Shown here in pieces: positions 45,858-56,221 of a DNA stretch of 64,000 bases; position 1 is the stretch's first letter; every line of letters starts with the position of its first letter. Both the position numbers and the translations under genes were made by a program. The notes beneath the pieces were generated by a model that was not told the origin of the DNA, did not search any database, and worked only from the letters and a program-made list of their open reading frames with translations. The DNA lies in NCBI GenBank assembly GCA_001803235.1, contig MHBL01000195.1:1-64000 (forward strand), written 5' to 3'. This DNA comes from Lentisphaerae bacterium RIFOXYA12_64_32. Its GTDB lineage: Bacteria; Verrucomicrobiota; Lentisphaeria; Oligosphaerales; YB12-FULL-65-16.

Positions 45858-46793
45858 TCAGTTCGTTGCCCGCACGGCTGTTTCCGGTCGCCAGTCGGGG
45901 CCCACTTTCGAGACCGGATTGGGTGGCAAGATACCTCGCATTGTGGTGGCGCGCCAGACGCGGCGTTCATCCCGCCAGCGCAGGCCATCGGCGCGCGCGG
46001 GCGGGGTGCACCGGTCCAGGGCCGTGAAGATGTCGCCGCCCTCATAACCCAAGGCGGACTTGAACCCGCGGATCGTCGCCGGCTCGAATGGTCGCGAGAG
46101 CACCTCGTCTTCCCATTCGAACATCGGCATGAGGACCCACTCGCGTTGGGTCCGTTCAATGTCCGCGGGTGCCGCACAGGGGAGCTGCGCAGTCCGCACG
46201 CTCTCGAACAGACAGAGCATGGTCTGAGCGGAGTTTTCCACGCCGGCGAGTACGAGCGGTCTTACCTCGCGGCCGGCGAAGAAGGCGTCGAAGATATCGC
46301 GGCCGATCGCATAGGCGCGGCGCTGTGCGTCGGCGAAAATGTCGGGGAAAGGGCGTGGGTCGATCACCGGCTTGGGTTGCGCCTCGTGGATGTAGTCGAC
46401 CGCCGGGTACTCGACGGGGTCATGGAAGTGTTTGTGGATGACCTCGCCGCTCTCGAACATCGACTCGTCGGCAATGAAGTCGAGCCAGGTGTGGCTGACC
46501 GCGAGCGCGTCGGCGAGGTAGTGACCCGTGAACGCCAGTCGCGCCGCGGCGAGGCGTGTGCGTCCGACCGCAAAAGCTTCGTGTGCGGCCGCCAGTCCGA
46601 TGTCGATCACGCTGGTGACACGCGGCGGTTTCTGGTACAGCCAGTCGCGGATTTCGTCCGGGTAGGTGGTCAGACGGTTGAACGGGTCTTTACCGCCTGC
46701 CCGCCAGCCGCTGTATCCGAACTGCGCGCGCGTCCAGCTTGCGTGGTTCAACGCGAAGTCGAGAGTGTTCCAGTGTTCCGCATGACAGGCCAT
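45858..46793 (-). CDS. zinc-dependent phospholipase C / S1-P1-nuclease-like protein
   Basis: ACHAEHWNTLDFAL, LAFTGHYLADALAVSHTWLDFI. Confidence 0.5.
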   Translation of the reverse strand: MACHAEHWNTLDFALNHASWTRAQFGYSGWRAGGKDPFNRLTTYPDEIRDWLYQKPPRVTSVIDIGLAAAHEAFAVGRTRLAAARLAFTGHYLADALAVSHTWLDFIADESMFESGEVIHKHFHDPVEYPAVDYIHEAQPKPVIDPRPFPDIFADAQRRAYAIGRDIFDAFFAGREVRPLVLAGVENSAQTMLCLFESVRTAQLPCAAPADIERTQREWVLMPMFEWEDEVLSRPFEPATIRGFKSALGYEGGDIFTALDRCTPPARADGLRWRDERRVWRATTMRGILPPNPVSKVGPDWRPETAVRATN

Positions 46794-46866
46794 GGAGGGA
46801 CCTCCCAGGTTGGGACCCAACGCGATGACGGTAGTTCTTGGGGCTTGGGCGCCAGGGAGGGCAGCG

Positions 46867-47085
46867 TCAGCGGAACTCCTCAACATCCAAGCCGCTGCCC
46901 TCGATGATGCTCTTCAGTGTGCCGATGGGGATCGGCTTGCGGCCGTGCATGGCGACGATAACCTGTCGCCCGCTGGTGTGACGCCATTTCTGGTGGCTGC
47001 CGGACTGGCCGACGAGCGCAAACCCGTTTCGGCGCAGGACGCGGATGACCGTCTCGGCGGTGCAGACAGGGAAGTGCCGGCTCAA
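46867..47085 (-). CDS. hicA: HicA-type toxin
   Basis: ETVIRVLRRNGFALVGQSGSHQKWRHTSGRQVIVAMHGRKPIPIGTLKSIIEGSGLDVEEF. Confidence 0.92.
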   Translation of the reverse strand: MSRHFPVCTAETVIRVLRRNGFALVGQSGSHQKWRHTSGRQVIVAMHGRKPIPIGTLKSIIEGSGLDVEEFR

Positions 47086-47285
47086 GGCAACGCGACCTCC
47101 ATGACCCTGGCGTTCTTGCCCAGTGGCAGGTCACAGGGCTCAAACCAAAGCGCCAGTGCCTCCTTGGCGTTCTGGACGGCCTCCTCTTCGGTGTCGCCCG
47201 CCGTTGCGCAACCAGGCAGTTCGGGAAACACGGCCGACCATCGCTTCGCCCGGGGGTCGAATTGTACGACGAGTCTGAGTTTCAT
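47082..47285 (-). CDS. hicB: HicB-type antitoxin
   Basis: VVQFDPRAKRWSAVFPELPGCATAGDTEEEAVQNAKEALALW; overlaps hicA. Confidence 0.9.
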   Translation of the reverse strand: MKLRLVVQFDPRAKRWSAVFPELPGCATAGDTEEEAVQNAKEALALWFEPCDLPLGKNARVMEVALP

Positions 47286-47654
47286 ATTCCGAATATACCT
47301 CCGTTCCCCAGTTTGGTGCAAGCGGGGGCTCTGGAACACGTGTTGCGCGGCTGCTCGGTCGCCGGAAGTCTCCCCGCAATTCGTGTAACTTGTGGGGTGC
47401 TGCATGCCGAGCCACGGCGGTGAACTCAGGGACGCCGCGCTCGTCCCCTGCAGGGACGGATGGATGGGTTCCCGGGCGCAAGCCCCCAGGGTCGCTTGAC
47501 CCTGGGCTGGACATGCGCGTCGCCCTTGGCGACCGAAGACACACCCGGATGCCGCTCGGACGGTGGAATTGCCGGGTCATTAAGGCTGGGGGGCGGGCGG
47601 ATCACCGAGGGCACTCCAATCGCACACCCGCACACTCTTGACCCCACGCCGATC

Positions 47655-48473
47655 TCACACTCCGAACACTTGCCGGACCCACTCGCGCGAGCGGCGCTCG
47701 CGTTCGACGGGTGCCAGGTCGGTCGGGGTGCCTTTTTCGATCGCCTGCTCCATGATCATCGGTCCGGTAAAGCGCAGGTCGCGCAACGTTGCCACGAGCG
47801 GGCGGTAGTCGATGTCGCCGTCGCACAGCGTCTGGGCCCAGATGCCGTCGCGTGACTGCCGGATGTGAAGCGACGCGATACGCGCGCCGTAGAGCTTGAC
47901 GATGTCGTACAGCGCCACTTGGCTGTTGCCGGCGCCGCGGTAGATCCAGTGCGTGTCGAGGCAGAGCCCGACGTGCTTGGGATCGGTGCCGAGCATCATG
48001 TGGTGGAACTCGCGCGCGCTGGCTCGCATTTCCGGGGTGTGATTGTGGAACGCCAGCCGGATACCCATTGCCGCGAGTTCACGGCCGAGCGTGTTCATGG
48101 CCTCGGCCTGGCACCGCAACTCCGCATCGGTCTTGTCCTGCTGCAGCGGTTGCGGGTTGGTGACCAGGACGCTGGCGCCAAGCTGTTTGGCGAACAGCGC
48201 CTGCTTCAGCACGGTGGCGACACTCTGCTCCCAGCCGTCGTCGTGCAGGCGACTGCCGGCGTAGACGGACGGCATTTTCAGCCCGTGCTGGGCCAGGAGC
48301 GCGGCCATGCGGTCCGCCAGTTCCGGCGAGCCAATGGCGTCCGAGTTGTGTTCGATGGCCTGACATCCGGACTGCGCCACCAGCGGCAAGACATCCGCCC
48401 AGTGGTCATTGAGCTTCTTGCCCTGCTCGGCGCAGACTTGGTGCCAGGTGTAACTCTGGGTCCCGACGATCAT
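47655..48473 (-). CDS. sugar phosphate isomerase/epimerase-like TIM-barrel protein
   Basis: IRLAFHNHTPEM, HVGLCLDTHWIYRGAG, SLHIRQSRDG. Confidence 0.85.
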   Translation of the reverse strand: MIVGTQSYTWHQVCAEQGKKLNDHWADVLPLVAQSGCQAIEHNSDAIGSPELADRMAALLAQHGLKMPSVYAGSRLHDDGWEQSVATVLKQALFAKQLGASVLVTNPQPLQQDKTDAELRCQAEAMNTLGRELAAMGIRLAFHNHTPEMRASAREFHHMMLGTDPKHVGLCLDTHWIYRGAGNSQVALYDIVKLYGARIASLHIRQSRDGIWAQTLCDGDIDYRPLVATLRDLRFTGPMIMEQAIEKGTPTDLAPVERERRSREWVRQVFGV

Positions 48474-48865
48474 GATGTGATCCTCCTGGTTTCGGCGTTC
48501 AGGTGTCTGCGGGACGTGTTGCCGTGCGGAGGGCAGGGGCGCTGCCCCCGCACCCCCGCCGGGGACACAGCGTGTCCCCGGTCACCCGCGGCATTCGACT
48601 TGCGGACTGGGCTTGCGCGGAGCCGCAAGTCGGTGCACCATCTCCCGTCCTTCTCCCTGGGCACCCAGAGGGAAGGCCGGGAGATATAGGGCGGTACCGG
48701 TTCGGTGCCAGCCACTTAACGTGCCTCTGCCCGGTAGAGCCGGAACGGGTGCCCGCCTTCAGTCCGCCGACGGGAGCGGTAGAGCCGTTCCTGACGGCGG
48801 ACGGCTCCGCCTTGGGAAACGCATACGCATCCGCCCGCGGCGGATGCGTATGCGTTTCCCAAGGC

Positions 48866-48935
48866 AACTCCGAGGGGTTCCAAGGGGAGTCAATGACGCC
48901 CCTTGGCCGGGGGCGTGGGGGCGGAAAGCCCCCAC
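48866..48935. terminator. repeat C: terminator-like hairpin, copy 2
   Basis: GGGGAGTCAATGACGCCCCTTGGCCGGGGGC + 8 bp stem GTGGGGGC-GGAAA-GCCCCCAC abutting the stop codon of the 48935 minus-strand gene. Confidence 0.6.
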
Positions 48936-50191
48936 TACCGCCCGATCCCGTAGAACTCGACCCCGTTGTCGCGGAACATTTTGCGTGCCAGACAGAAGGC
49001 TTCCTCCTCACTGAGGAAGTCGAGCCGCACCTTTTCGGCCAGTACGTCGGCAACGCAGGCGCGCGCCATCTCGAGATGGCCGTAAATCATTTCCGGGAAA
49101 TTGACGTCTGAGCCGAACCCGAGGATGCGGTAACCGGGCACGAGGTCGAGCCACTCGGCCAGCACCTGGCGGCTCGCGGCGATGCTGATCACGTACATCC
49201 AGGCCATGTTCAGCCACACGTTCGGGTAGTGCTTCCCGAGCATGCCGAGCATGCGCGAGTAGGGGTAGCCAGCGTGGAACAGGTCGAAGCGCACATCCGG
49301 GAACGTCTTGAGCAGCGGGATCAGCAGCAGTGGGTCCGAGTCGGGAACGTTGCCCCAGTTGCCCTGCACGCCGGTGTGGATCTGGAAGATGAGCTTCTTC
49401 GTGCGGCACAGCTCGGCGAGGAAGAAGATGACGTGGTCCTGCAGGTCCTTGACCTCCGCCGGCGTCAGTGCCGCCCCGGTCAGAGCGCGTGCGAACACCG
49501 CAGCGGCGACGGCGTCGGGGACGGGCAGCGAGTGCAGCGTTCGGCCGTAGGCGTGAGCGAGTTTGATACCGATCGCGCCCTTGGCCACGTACTGGTCGGT
49601 CAACCGCGCCAGCGCCGCTTTGGCGTCTGCGAGATTCGCAATGCTCAGGTTCAGGTGCCGTTCCAGGTTCTGGCGCGTGGCCTTGTCGTGCAACTGCAGA
49701 GCGGACTCCATGCGCAGTACGGCGGTGAAATACTCCGGCTCCCAGTCCTCGAACCACGGGATGTTGCGCACCTGCGTCTCGAGGTTGCAGACATCGCGGG
49801 TGACGTGGTTGTACCAGCCGGGGTCGCGCGATCTCTCGCGGATGGCGTCGTTCACCTGCCGCCAGTTGCGGTCGTCGAGTTCGTCGTCCTTGAGCCCGAA
49901 CAGTTTCCGGTAGACGACCAGGTTGTGGCGCCAGTATGAGACGTTGCGCGCCTTGGCGAGCAACGGCTTGAGTCGCTGCCAGCGTTCTTCGTCCGTCTTG
50001 GCGTCGCCGTAGGGCGCGCCGCCGGCGGTGGCCGCCAGGTCGCGCTCGAAGTAGCTGGTCAGCGTGAACAGGTCAAAACCGCCCGCCTCGTCGTAAGTGC
50101 GCCGCAATCGCGTGTGTGAGTGGCAGTCGACGGTGCGCAGGCCGGCGAGTTCCGTGATGAGGCGTTCGCGCAGCGAGGATTTCCGTTCCAT
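48935..50191 (-). CDS. amidohydrolase family protein (uronate-isomerase-like)
   Basis: LRTVDCHSHTRL, KLIFQIHTGVQGNWGNVPDSDP, GFGSDVNFPEMIYG. Confidence 0.8.
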   Translation of the reverse strand: MERKSSLRERLITELAGLRTVDCHSHTRLRRTYDEAGGFDLFTLTSYFERDLAATAGGAPYGDAKTDEERWQRLKPLLAKARNVSYWRHNLVVYRKLFGLKDDELDDRNWRQVNDAIRERSRDPGWYNHVTRDVCNLETQVRNIPWFEDWEPEYFTAVLRMESALQLHDKATRQNLERHLNLSIANLADAKAALARLTDQYVAKGAIGIKLAHAYGRTLHSLPVPDAVAAAVFARALTGAALTPAEVKDLQDHVIFFLAELCRTKKLIFQIHTGVQGNWGNVPDSDPLLLIPLLKTFPDVRFDLFHAGYPYSRMLGMLGKHYPNVWLNMAWMYVISIAASRQVLAEWLDLVPGYRILGFGSDVNFPEMIYGHLEMARACVADVLAEKVRLDFLSEEEAFCLARKMFRDNGVEFYGIGR

Positions 50192-50529
50192 GAGAGTCCT
50201 CTTTCCCATGACGCCAATGCCGAGCGGACTCGGCGGTCGTGATGTGGGCAAGATAGACCGGCAATTCGCGGCGGCAAGGCGCATCCGGAGCGATAGGGCA
50301 TGGACCGTCGGACGCGATGCCGACACCGACGGCCGACCGGGACTTGCGCACAGAGTGGTCGGACCGTCTCCGCCTTCGTGCAACCACTTCGGCCGGACGT
50401 GTCGGTCCGCCACGCGCGGGACCGATACGGTCCCGCCAGTGTAGGCTCGGAGTGCCCGCTTCTGTGGGTGCTCCGAGCGAGTGGCGCGCACATTGGACAG
50501 ACGCGTTGCCCCTGCGCCGGGAAGGAAAC

Positions 50530-51594
50530 CTACCGGCCAGCGCTCTGCCGGAGCCACTCGACGGTGCGCGCCAGGCCGGTGGGGTTGTCCACCACCGGTT
50601 CGTAACCGAAGTCTGCTCGAGCTCGGGCGTGACTGAACCAGTGTGACTTGGCGAACTGCGCCGCCACGAACCGCGTCATGCGCGGTTCGCCCAGGAAGGG
50701 CAGCACGGTGTAGACCCCTTCCATTGCCGCCCCGAGCCGGTATGCGGTGGCGTAGGAAACGGAACGGGTCACGGGTTTCACACCCAAACGCTCGAGCAGC
50801 GCGTTGATCCAGTCCCAGAGCACGACCGGGTCGCCGTCGCCGATGAAGTAGGCCTTGCCGGCCGGCGCGCCGGTCGCCATGAGCGCAACCGCCGCCTGCA
50901 CGTGCGCCAAGGCCGCATTGTCGATGTAGGTGATGTCCACACGGTTGCGACCCTCACCCACGCGCCGGAGCCGACCGGACCTGGCGGCCGCCACCAGGCG
51001 CGGCAGCAGGTGCGGGTCGCGCGGCCCCCAGATCAGATGCGGCCGCAACGCGCAGGTGCGAAGCCGGCGCACATGCGAGTCCGGCGTGAACGTTCCGTCC
51101 GGGTTGGCGCGGCGCGTTTCCACGACCATTTCCCAGCCGTTCGCGTCCAAGACCATCTTCTCCGCCACGGCCTTGGAGGCCGGATAGTGTGCCAGATATC
51201 GGGCCGGGTACGGCAGCGCTTCGTCCGCACCCTCGATGTCCGTCTCGCCGAACACGACGCTCGGCGAACTGGTGTACACCAAGTGCGACACTTTGGCCCC
51301 GAGGCAGGCCTGGATGACGTTGGCCGTGCCCTTGACGTTGATCTCGTAGAAGTCCTTGCGTTGCCCCCAGATGCCGGCCAGCGCCGCCGTGTGAAAAACC
51401 GTATCGCAGCCCGCACAGGTACGGAGCACGTCCTCGAAGCAACGTACGTCACCGGTCACGCACTCCACACCCAGCTGCTCGATGTCTGTGTAGCGCCGGC
51501 GCCCAAGCACCCGGACGCCGTCGCCGCGTTCGAGCAGGATGTCAACGATGCGGCGGCCTAGGAATCCGCCGCCACCAGTAATCAGAGCGTTCAT
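50530..51594 (-). CDS. NAD-dependent epimerase/dehydratase (3-beta-HSD-like)
   Basis: NALITGGGGFLGRRIVDILLERG, VYTSSPSVVFG, YPASKAVAE. Confidence 0.92.
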   Translation of the reverse strand: MNALITGGGGFLGRRIVDILLERGDGVRVLGRRRYTDIEQLGVECVTGDVRCFEDVLRTCAGCDTVFHTAALAGIWGQRKDFYEINVKGTANVIQACLGAKVSHLVYTSSPSVVFGETDIEGADEALPYPARYLAHYPASKAVAEKMVLDANGWEMVVETRRANPDGTFTPDSHVRRLRTCALRPHLIWGPRDPHLLPRLVAAARSGRLRRVGEGRNRVDITYIDNAALAHVQAAVALMATGAPAGKAYFIGDGDPVVLWDWINALLERLGVKPVTRSVSYATAYRLGAAMEGVYTVLPFLGEPRMTRFVAAQFAKSHWFSHARARADFGYEPVVDNPTGLARTVEWLRQSAGR

Positions 51595-51780
51595 GCGTGC
51601 CTGTCCAGTCCCTCGATCGACCTCTCCCGTGCGCAACGAATGCCACGGACAATGGACCATGGCGCCCGGGCTTTGTCAACCCGACTGCGGCGAACGCCGC
51701 AATGCGCCAGCGGTTCCCAGGCGGCAACCCGTCCGCCGCGGCGGGTCATGGGGGGGGGGACCGTTCCTCGGGTATTTCCG

Positions 51781-51860
51781 CCTGAGTACCGCCTTTTAGG
51801 CGGAATGTGGCAGCGACGCTTCAGCGAGCGGACGCACGGCGTTGTCATCCGCACACGTGC
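51781..51860 (+). repeat. dispersed intergenic repeat B, copy 2
   Basis: CCTGAGTACCGCCTTTTAGGCGGAATGTGGCAGCGACGCTTCAGCGAGCGG...CATCCGCACACGTG. Confidence 0.8.
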
Positions 51861-52007
51861 TGGCGCGCCGGAACACGCGCGGTCACGCCCACTGACGCCC
51901 CCCAGCGCACGGAACCGGGCTGGTAAGGCTGGCACTGACAGGCTAAGTTTCCCTGCTCGGCCGGACTGTTCAGCCCGCGCCAACCGGAGGATGGATCCCT
52001 GCCCGTC

Positions 52008-52724
52008 ATGGTCCCAAAGCGCAAAAAGAAGAAGTTTCGGCCGTTCAAGAAATGGCGCCAGTTGCCCCCTGGCGTGCCGCAGGCCATCGTGTCCGCGATA
52101 CGACTGGTCCGCTGGACGACCCGGGTGCGCGCCGTGGACCCGACCGGATTCCTGGTCAGCGGCGAACCGCGCCCCCTGATCGTCGTGCTCTGGCACAACC
52201 GACTGCTGTTCACTCCGTCCTATATCCCGCGGCAGCACCTGCAGAAGGCATTTGCCCTGATCAGCCCGTCGCGCGACGGCGAGTATGCCACGGCCTTCGC
52301 CAGGCTGTTCGGACTCGGCACCGTCCGCGGTTCCACGCGCAAGGGCGGAACCGCGGGACTGTTCGGACTCCGCAGCCGACTCGATGAAGGCCACATCATT
52401 GTACTGACCGTGGACGGCCCGCGCGGCCCTCTGTACACGGTACATCCCGGCGCCGGCGCCCTGGCGCAACTCAGTGGCGCCCCGGTCCTGCCGGTCGGCA
52501 TCAACGCCCCGTCCCGCTGGGAATTCAAGAGCTGGGACCGCACCGTGGTCCCCAGGCCGTTCTCCACCGTCGAACTACGGGTGGGGCCGCTGCTGCACAT
52601 TCCTCGCGATTCGGAGGGCGTCGACCGCGGGCGGGCCTGCGGCATGATCCACGACGCCCTGATGCAGATCACCGACGATCGCCGTGCGGGCGAACGCGGT
52701 CCGGGGCCAGCCGTCGCGCACTGA
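52008..52724 (+). CDS. DUF374 / lysophospholipid acyltransferase-like protein
   Basis: IVVLWHNRLLFTPSY, SPSRDGEYATAFARLFGLGTVRGSTRKGG, LTVDGPRGPLY. Confidence 0.9.
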   Translation: MVPKRKKKKFRPFKKWRQLPPGVPQAIVSAIRLVRWTTRVRAVDPTGFLVSGEPRPLIVVLWHNRLLFTPSYIPRQHLQKAFALISPSRDGEYATAFARLFGLGTVRGSTRKGGTAGLFGLRSRLDEGHIIVLTVDGPRGPLYTVHPGAGALAQLSGAPVLPVGINAPSRWEFKSWDRTVVPRPFSTVELRVGPLLHIPRDSEGVDRGRACGMIHDALMQITDDRRAGERGPGPAVAH

Positions 52725-52742
52725 CGCTCTACGACCACGCGA

Positions 52743-52879
52743 CAGGGCTGTTTCTTTTTCGGTTTCCAGGAGTTCGGCCGGTGGCTCGGACGGTCCCCGG
52801 CCGAAGGGAACTGCGGTCCGGGACGTCCCGCGCCACAATGCGTTCGATGCCCCAAAAGGCGAAAAAGAAACAGCCCTGG
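52743..52879. mobile_element. related 19 bp-TIR element with different core
   Basis: perfect TIR CAGGGCTGTTTCTTTTTCG (52743-52761 / 52860-52878); 8 bp direct repeat CCACGCGA at 52735-52742 and 52880-52887. Confidence 0.75.
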
Positions 52880-52983
52880 CCACGCGATCACGGGACTTGC
52901 CTTTCGCTGTTCTTGCCCTTACTGTACTGATAGGGGTGCGGGGCAAGACCGACAGGCTTGTACGTTCTGGGAGTCACGGTTCC

Positions 52984-53700
52984 ATGGCAAACCAAATACC
53001 GTTCGACAAGTGCAGCAGTTATCTCCGCAGCCAGGGGCGGCGGGCCAAGACTTCGGAGAGCCGTGGTTTCGCGCTGCCGCGTGCGCCCGTGGTCACCCTT
53101 TCGCGGCAGGCGGGCGCCAACGGGGTGGAGGTGGCGGAGAGACTCGCCAAGTTTCTGCGCCGACACGACCCGCATGAACCCTGTCCATGGACGGTCTTCG
53201 ACAAGGGTCTGGTTCACCGCGTCTGCCAGGATCACAATCTCGAGAAGAAGATCGAGGCGTTCATGCCGGAGGACCGGATCTCGCAGATCGAGGATCTGGT
53301 CGGAGAGATGCTCGGACTGCATCCCGCGCAATGGACGTTGGTCGAGAAGACCTCGGAGACCATCCTGCAACTGGCCGAGATTGGCTACGCCATCGTGGTC
53401 GGGCGCGCCGCGAATGTCGTCATCGGCTTCGTCCCCAACGCGTTCCATGTCCGTCTGGTCGGTTCCGAGGACCGGCGCTGCAAGCGCATTCAGGAACTGC
53501 GCGGCTTGAGCGCCGCGAAAGCCCTGGCCCACCTCCGAAGCATTGACCGCGGCCGCCGCCGTTATGTCAAGTACCATTTCGACGCGCACGTCGACAACAA
53601 CCTGCTGTACCACCTGGTCATCAATACCGACCGGCTGACGGCGCAGGAAGCCGCCGAAACGATCGGCGGCGCAGTGCTGAAGACCGTCGAACACGAGTGA
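52984..53700 (+). CDS. cytidylate kinase-like family protein
   Basis: VVTLSRQAGANGVEVAERLAKFL, YAIVVGRAANVVIG, DRGRRRYVKYHFDAHVDNNLLYHLVINTDRL. Confidence 0.85.
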   Translation: MANQIPFDKCSSYLRSQGRRAKTSESRGFALPRAPVVTLSRQAGANGVEVAERLAKFLRRHDPHEPCPWTVFDKGLVHRVCQDHNLEKKIEAFMPEDRISQIEDLVGEMLGLHPAQWTLVEKTSETILQLAEIGYAIVVGRAANVVIGFVPNAFHVRLVGSEDRRCKRIQELRGLSAAKALAHLRSIDRGRRRYVKYHFDAHVDNNLLYHLVINTDRLTAQEAAETIGGAVLKTVEHE

Positions 53701-53880
53701 CGAGGGGGCGGGGAGCGGGAGGGATGGGGGTTGAGAGCAGAAGGCTGAAAGTTGAAAGCTGAGGTTCAGAGTCTGGAATACCCTGCGACTGCACTGCATC
53801 CACTTCAGGCTTCAGGTTTCAGGCTTCATCCCTCATCCCTTGCCTCTATCGTGGCGGTTCTCAGTCAGGTGGCACCGGCC

Positions 53881-54531
53881 TCACACCCCAAGATCGGCCA
53901 GGGCGATGTCCGCAATCCCATGGCGGATGACGTCCGGCCCGACGGTCCGGAGCTGATCGGCTGGAAAGCTCTGCTCGACCGCCACGCAGCGCATGCCGGC
54001 CGCCTTGGCCGCCTGGACACCGTTGAGCGCGTCCTCCACCACACAGCAGGCGCCGGGCGTTAACCCCATCTTCCTGGCCGCCGCCAGGTAGATGTCCGGC
54101 GCCGGCTTCTTGCGTGCCACATCCTCGCCCACGACCAGGACCGCGAACCGCTCGAGCCGGATGCCGATCGCCCGCAGATTGGCCTCCACCTTGATCCGGT
54201 CGGCGCTTGAGGCGACCGCCACCTTCAGCCCGGCTGCATCCAGCCGGTCCAAGAGCTCATGGACCCCGGGAAACGCCCGAATGCGATCGGGAAGCATCTC
54301 AAGGTAGATTTCGTAGACCCGCTTCTTCATTGCCGGCGTGTAGCGCACGCCGTACAACTCGGCAACGCCGCCAATGTAGCGGTCCTCGCCCGCGCCCACA
54401 AAGGGTAGGAAGTCCTCCGGTTGCGCCGCAACGCCGAACTCCTTCAACCCGGCGATGGCAGCAGCGTTGATGACCGGTTCCGAGTCGGTCAGGACTCCAT
54501 CCATATCGAAGATCACGGCGCGAGTCGTCAT
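53881..54531 (-). CDS. HAD superfamily hydrolase (beta-phosphoglucomutase-like)
   Basis: AVIFDMDGVLTDSEP, VAVASSADR, KPAPDIYLAAARKMGL, CVVEDALNGVQAAKAAGM. Confidence 0.95.
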   Translation of the reverse strand: MTTRAVIFDMDGVLTDSEPVINAAAIAGLKEFGVAAQPEDFLPFVGAGEDRYIGGVAELYGVRYTPAMKKRVYEIYLEMLPDRIRAFPGVHELLDRLDAAGLKVAVASSADRIKVEANLRAIGIRLERFAVLVVGEDVARKKPAPDIYLAAARKMGLTPGACCVVEDALNGVQAAKAAGMRCVAVEQSFPADQLRTVGPDVIRHGIADIALADLGV

Positions 54532-54814
54532 GGGGAGGTTCCGGGGTTCAGGGTTCAGTGTTCGGGTTTCAGGCGGGCACGTCAGAGTCGAGTCCTTGGC
54601 GTCTGGTACGGGAGCAAACATGCACTGACGTTAGCCCCGGTCGGGTGAGGTGTCAACTGCCGCGACTCAACCGCGAAGCGTTTTCGGCCGGTGCAATGAC
54701 CGCCCCCGCCGGCCTGGCGCCGGCGGTAGAGAAAATCGGACGGCTGAACGAACGGCCAAACCACGCCGTTCATTCGGAAGCCGGGTTCGACCCGCTATAT
54801 TGACCTCCGGTCTC

Positions 54815-56221
54815 ATGTCAACACCCGACGACAGTCCGACGCTGGAACAGTCCATGCGCATCATCACCGTGGCCGGTTGCCTGGCCATGGTGTACTACAC
54901 CTGCATCAGTTGCCCCGTAGTGACGGATTTCTGCCGCGAGTTGGGCGCCTCCGAGCTTCAGTTCGGACTGCTGGCCGGACTGCCCATGATCCTGCTGGTC
55001 ATGCAGTTTGTCGGTGCCTACCTCACAGACCGGGTGCCCCGCCGCAAGCCCTACTTCATGGTGCTGGAGATCAGCGCCCGGCTGGTCTGGATCCCGGCAG
55101 CGTTCCTGCCCTTGCTCTTCCCGCGCATCCCCGATTCGGTCCTGATCCTGGTCTTCCTCGGCGCCGTGGTGGTGAACGGGGCCCTGAGCAACGTGGATAC
55201 GCCGCTGTGGTTCTCCTGGATCAGCGACCTGGTACCGCGCCGGATCCTGAACCGCTACTGGGGCCAGCGTCAGCAGTACATGACGCTTGTCTGGACCCTG
55301 GCGTTCCTGGCCGTGGTCGCCATGACTTGGCTGGCCAAGTCCCTGTCGGCGCGGCAGATGCTCCCGATTCTGGTCTCGGTCGGGTGCGTGGCCGGGGTCG
55401 CGGACATCCTGCTGTTCACCTGGGTGCGGGAACCGCCGAACCTCATGAATCCGGACAGCCATCCGCTACAGGTCCTGCTGGCCCCCCTCCTGCATCGCGA
55501 GTACCGCACCTTGGTGCTGTTCAGTTGCGCATTCTCTGCCGCCGCCCTGCTGGGGGCGGGGTTCATGCAGATCTACGTTCTGGACGTGCTGAAGATTCCG
55601 GTCTGGAAAACCACTCTGATCTGGTGCACCGCTGGCCTCGGCGCCGCTACGACCGCTCCGGTGTTCGGACGGATCGCGGACCGACATGGGCATCGGCCGG
55701 TTTTGCTGCTGTGCATGCTGTTCAAGCCGATGATCGCCGCGGTGTTCCTCTTTGTCACTGCCGGAAACGCGTTCGTGGTCCTGAGCATCGCCTTCTTCCT
55801 CGACAGCATGCTGAACGGAGGCTACATGATCGCCGTAAACGGCTACATGCTGAAGATGGCGCCGCGCATGAGCCGCTCCATGTTCATCGCCGCCCTGACT
55901 GCCCTGTCCGGAATCGCCGGCGGGCTGGGTGCCATCCTGGGCGGCCTGATCCTCCGCGAATACCGGGACTTCTCGGCTTGTGTCTTCGGCATGAACTGGT
56001 GCAACTACCATGTCGTTTTTCTGCTGAGTTTCATCCTCCGCGCCCTCTGCATCCCTCTGGCTGCGGCAGTGCGGGAACCGACCAGTTCCGGCACACTGGT
56101 GGTCCTGAACGCGCTGGTGGGCCAGTGGCCCATGCGCCTCATCGTCTTCCCCGTCGGGCTCTATCGACGCTTCCTCTCAGCCGAAGAGCAGGAGGAAAAC
56201 GAACCGACCGGACGGGACTAG
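54815..56221 (+). CDS. MFS transporter
   Basis: ~12 hydrophobic segments; YLTDRVPRRKP and FGRIADRHGHRPV MFS loops. Confidence 0.88.
   Translation: MSTPDDSPTLEQSMRIITVAGCLAMVYYTCISCPVVTDFCRELGASELQFGLLAGLPMILLVMQFVGAYLTDRVPRRKPYFMVLEISARLVWIPAAFLPLLFPRIPDSVLILVFLGAVVVNGALSNVDTPLWFSWISDLVPRRILNRYWGQRQQYMTLVWTLAFLAVVAMTWLAKSLSARQMLPILVSVGCVAGVADILLFTWVREPPNLMNPDSHPLQVLLAPLLHREYRTLVLFSCAFSAAALLGAGFMQIYVLDVLKIPVWKTTLIWCTAGLGAATTAPVFGRIADRHGHRPVLLLCMLFKPMIAAVFLFVTAGNAFVVLSIAFFLDSMLNGGYMIAVNGYMLKMAPRMSRSMFIAALTALSGIAGGLGAILGGLILREYRDFSACVFGMNWCNYHVVFLLSFILRALCIPLAAAVREPTSSGTLVVLNALVGQWPMRLIVFPVGLYRRFLSAEEQEENEPTGRD

Noticed and set aside
51750-51759. Run of 10 G considered as a phase-variation tract
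   Set aside because: Lies in intergenic DNA, not in a coding frame or clear promoter spacer; may equally be a sequencing homopolymer.
54775-54810. GGGTTCGACCC-like T-loop sequence considered as a tRNA
   Set aside because: No acceptor/anticodon arms found; sequence lies just upstream of the MFS start.
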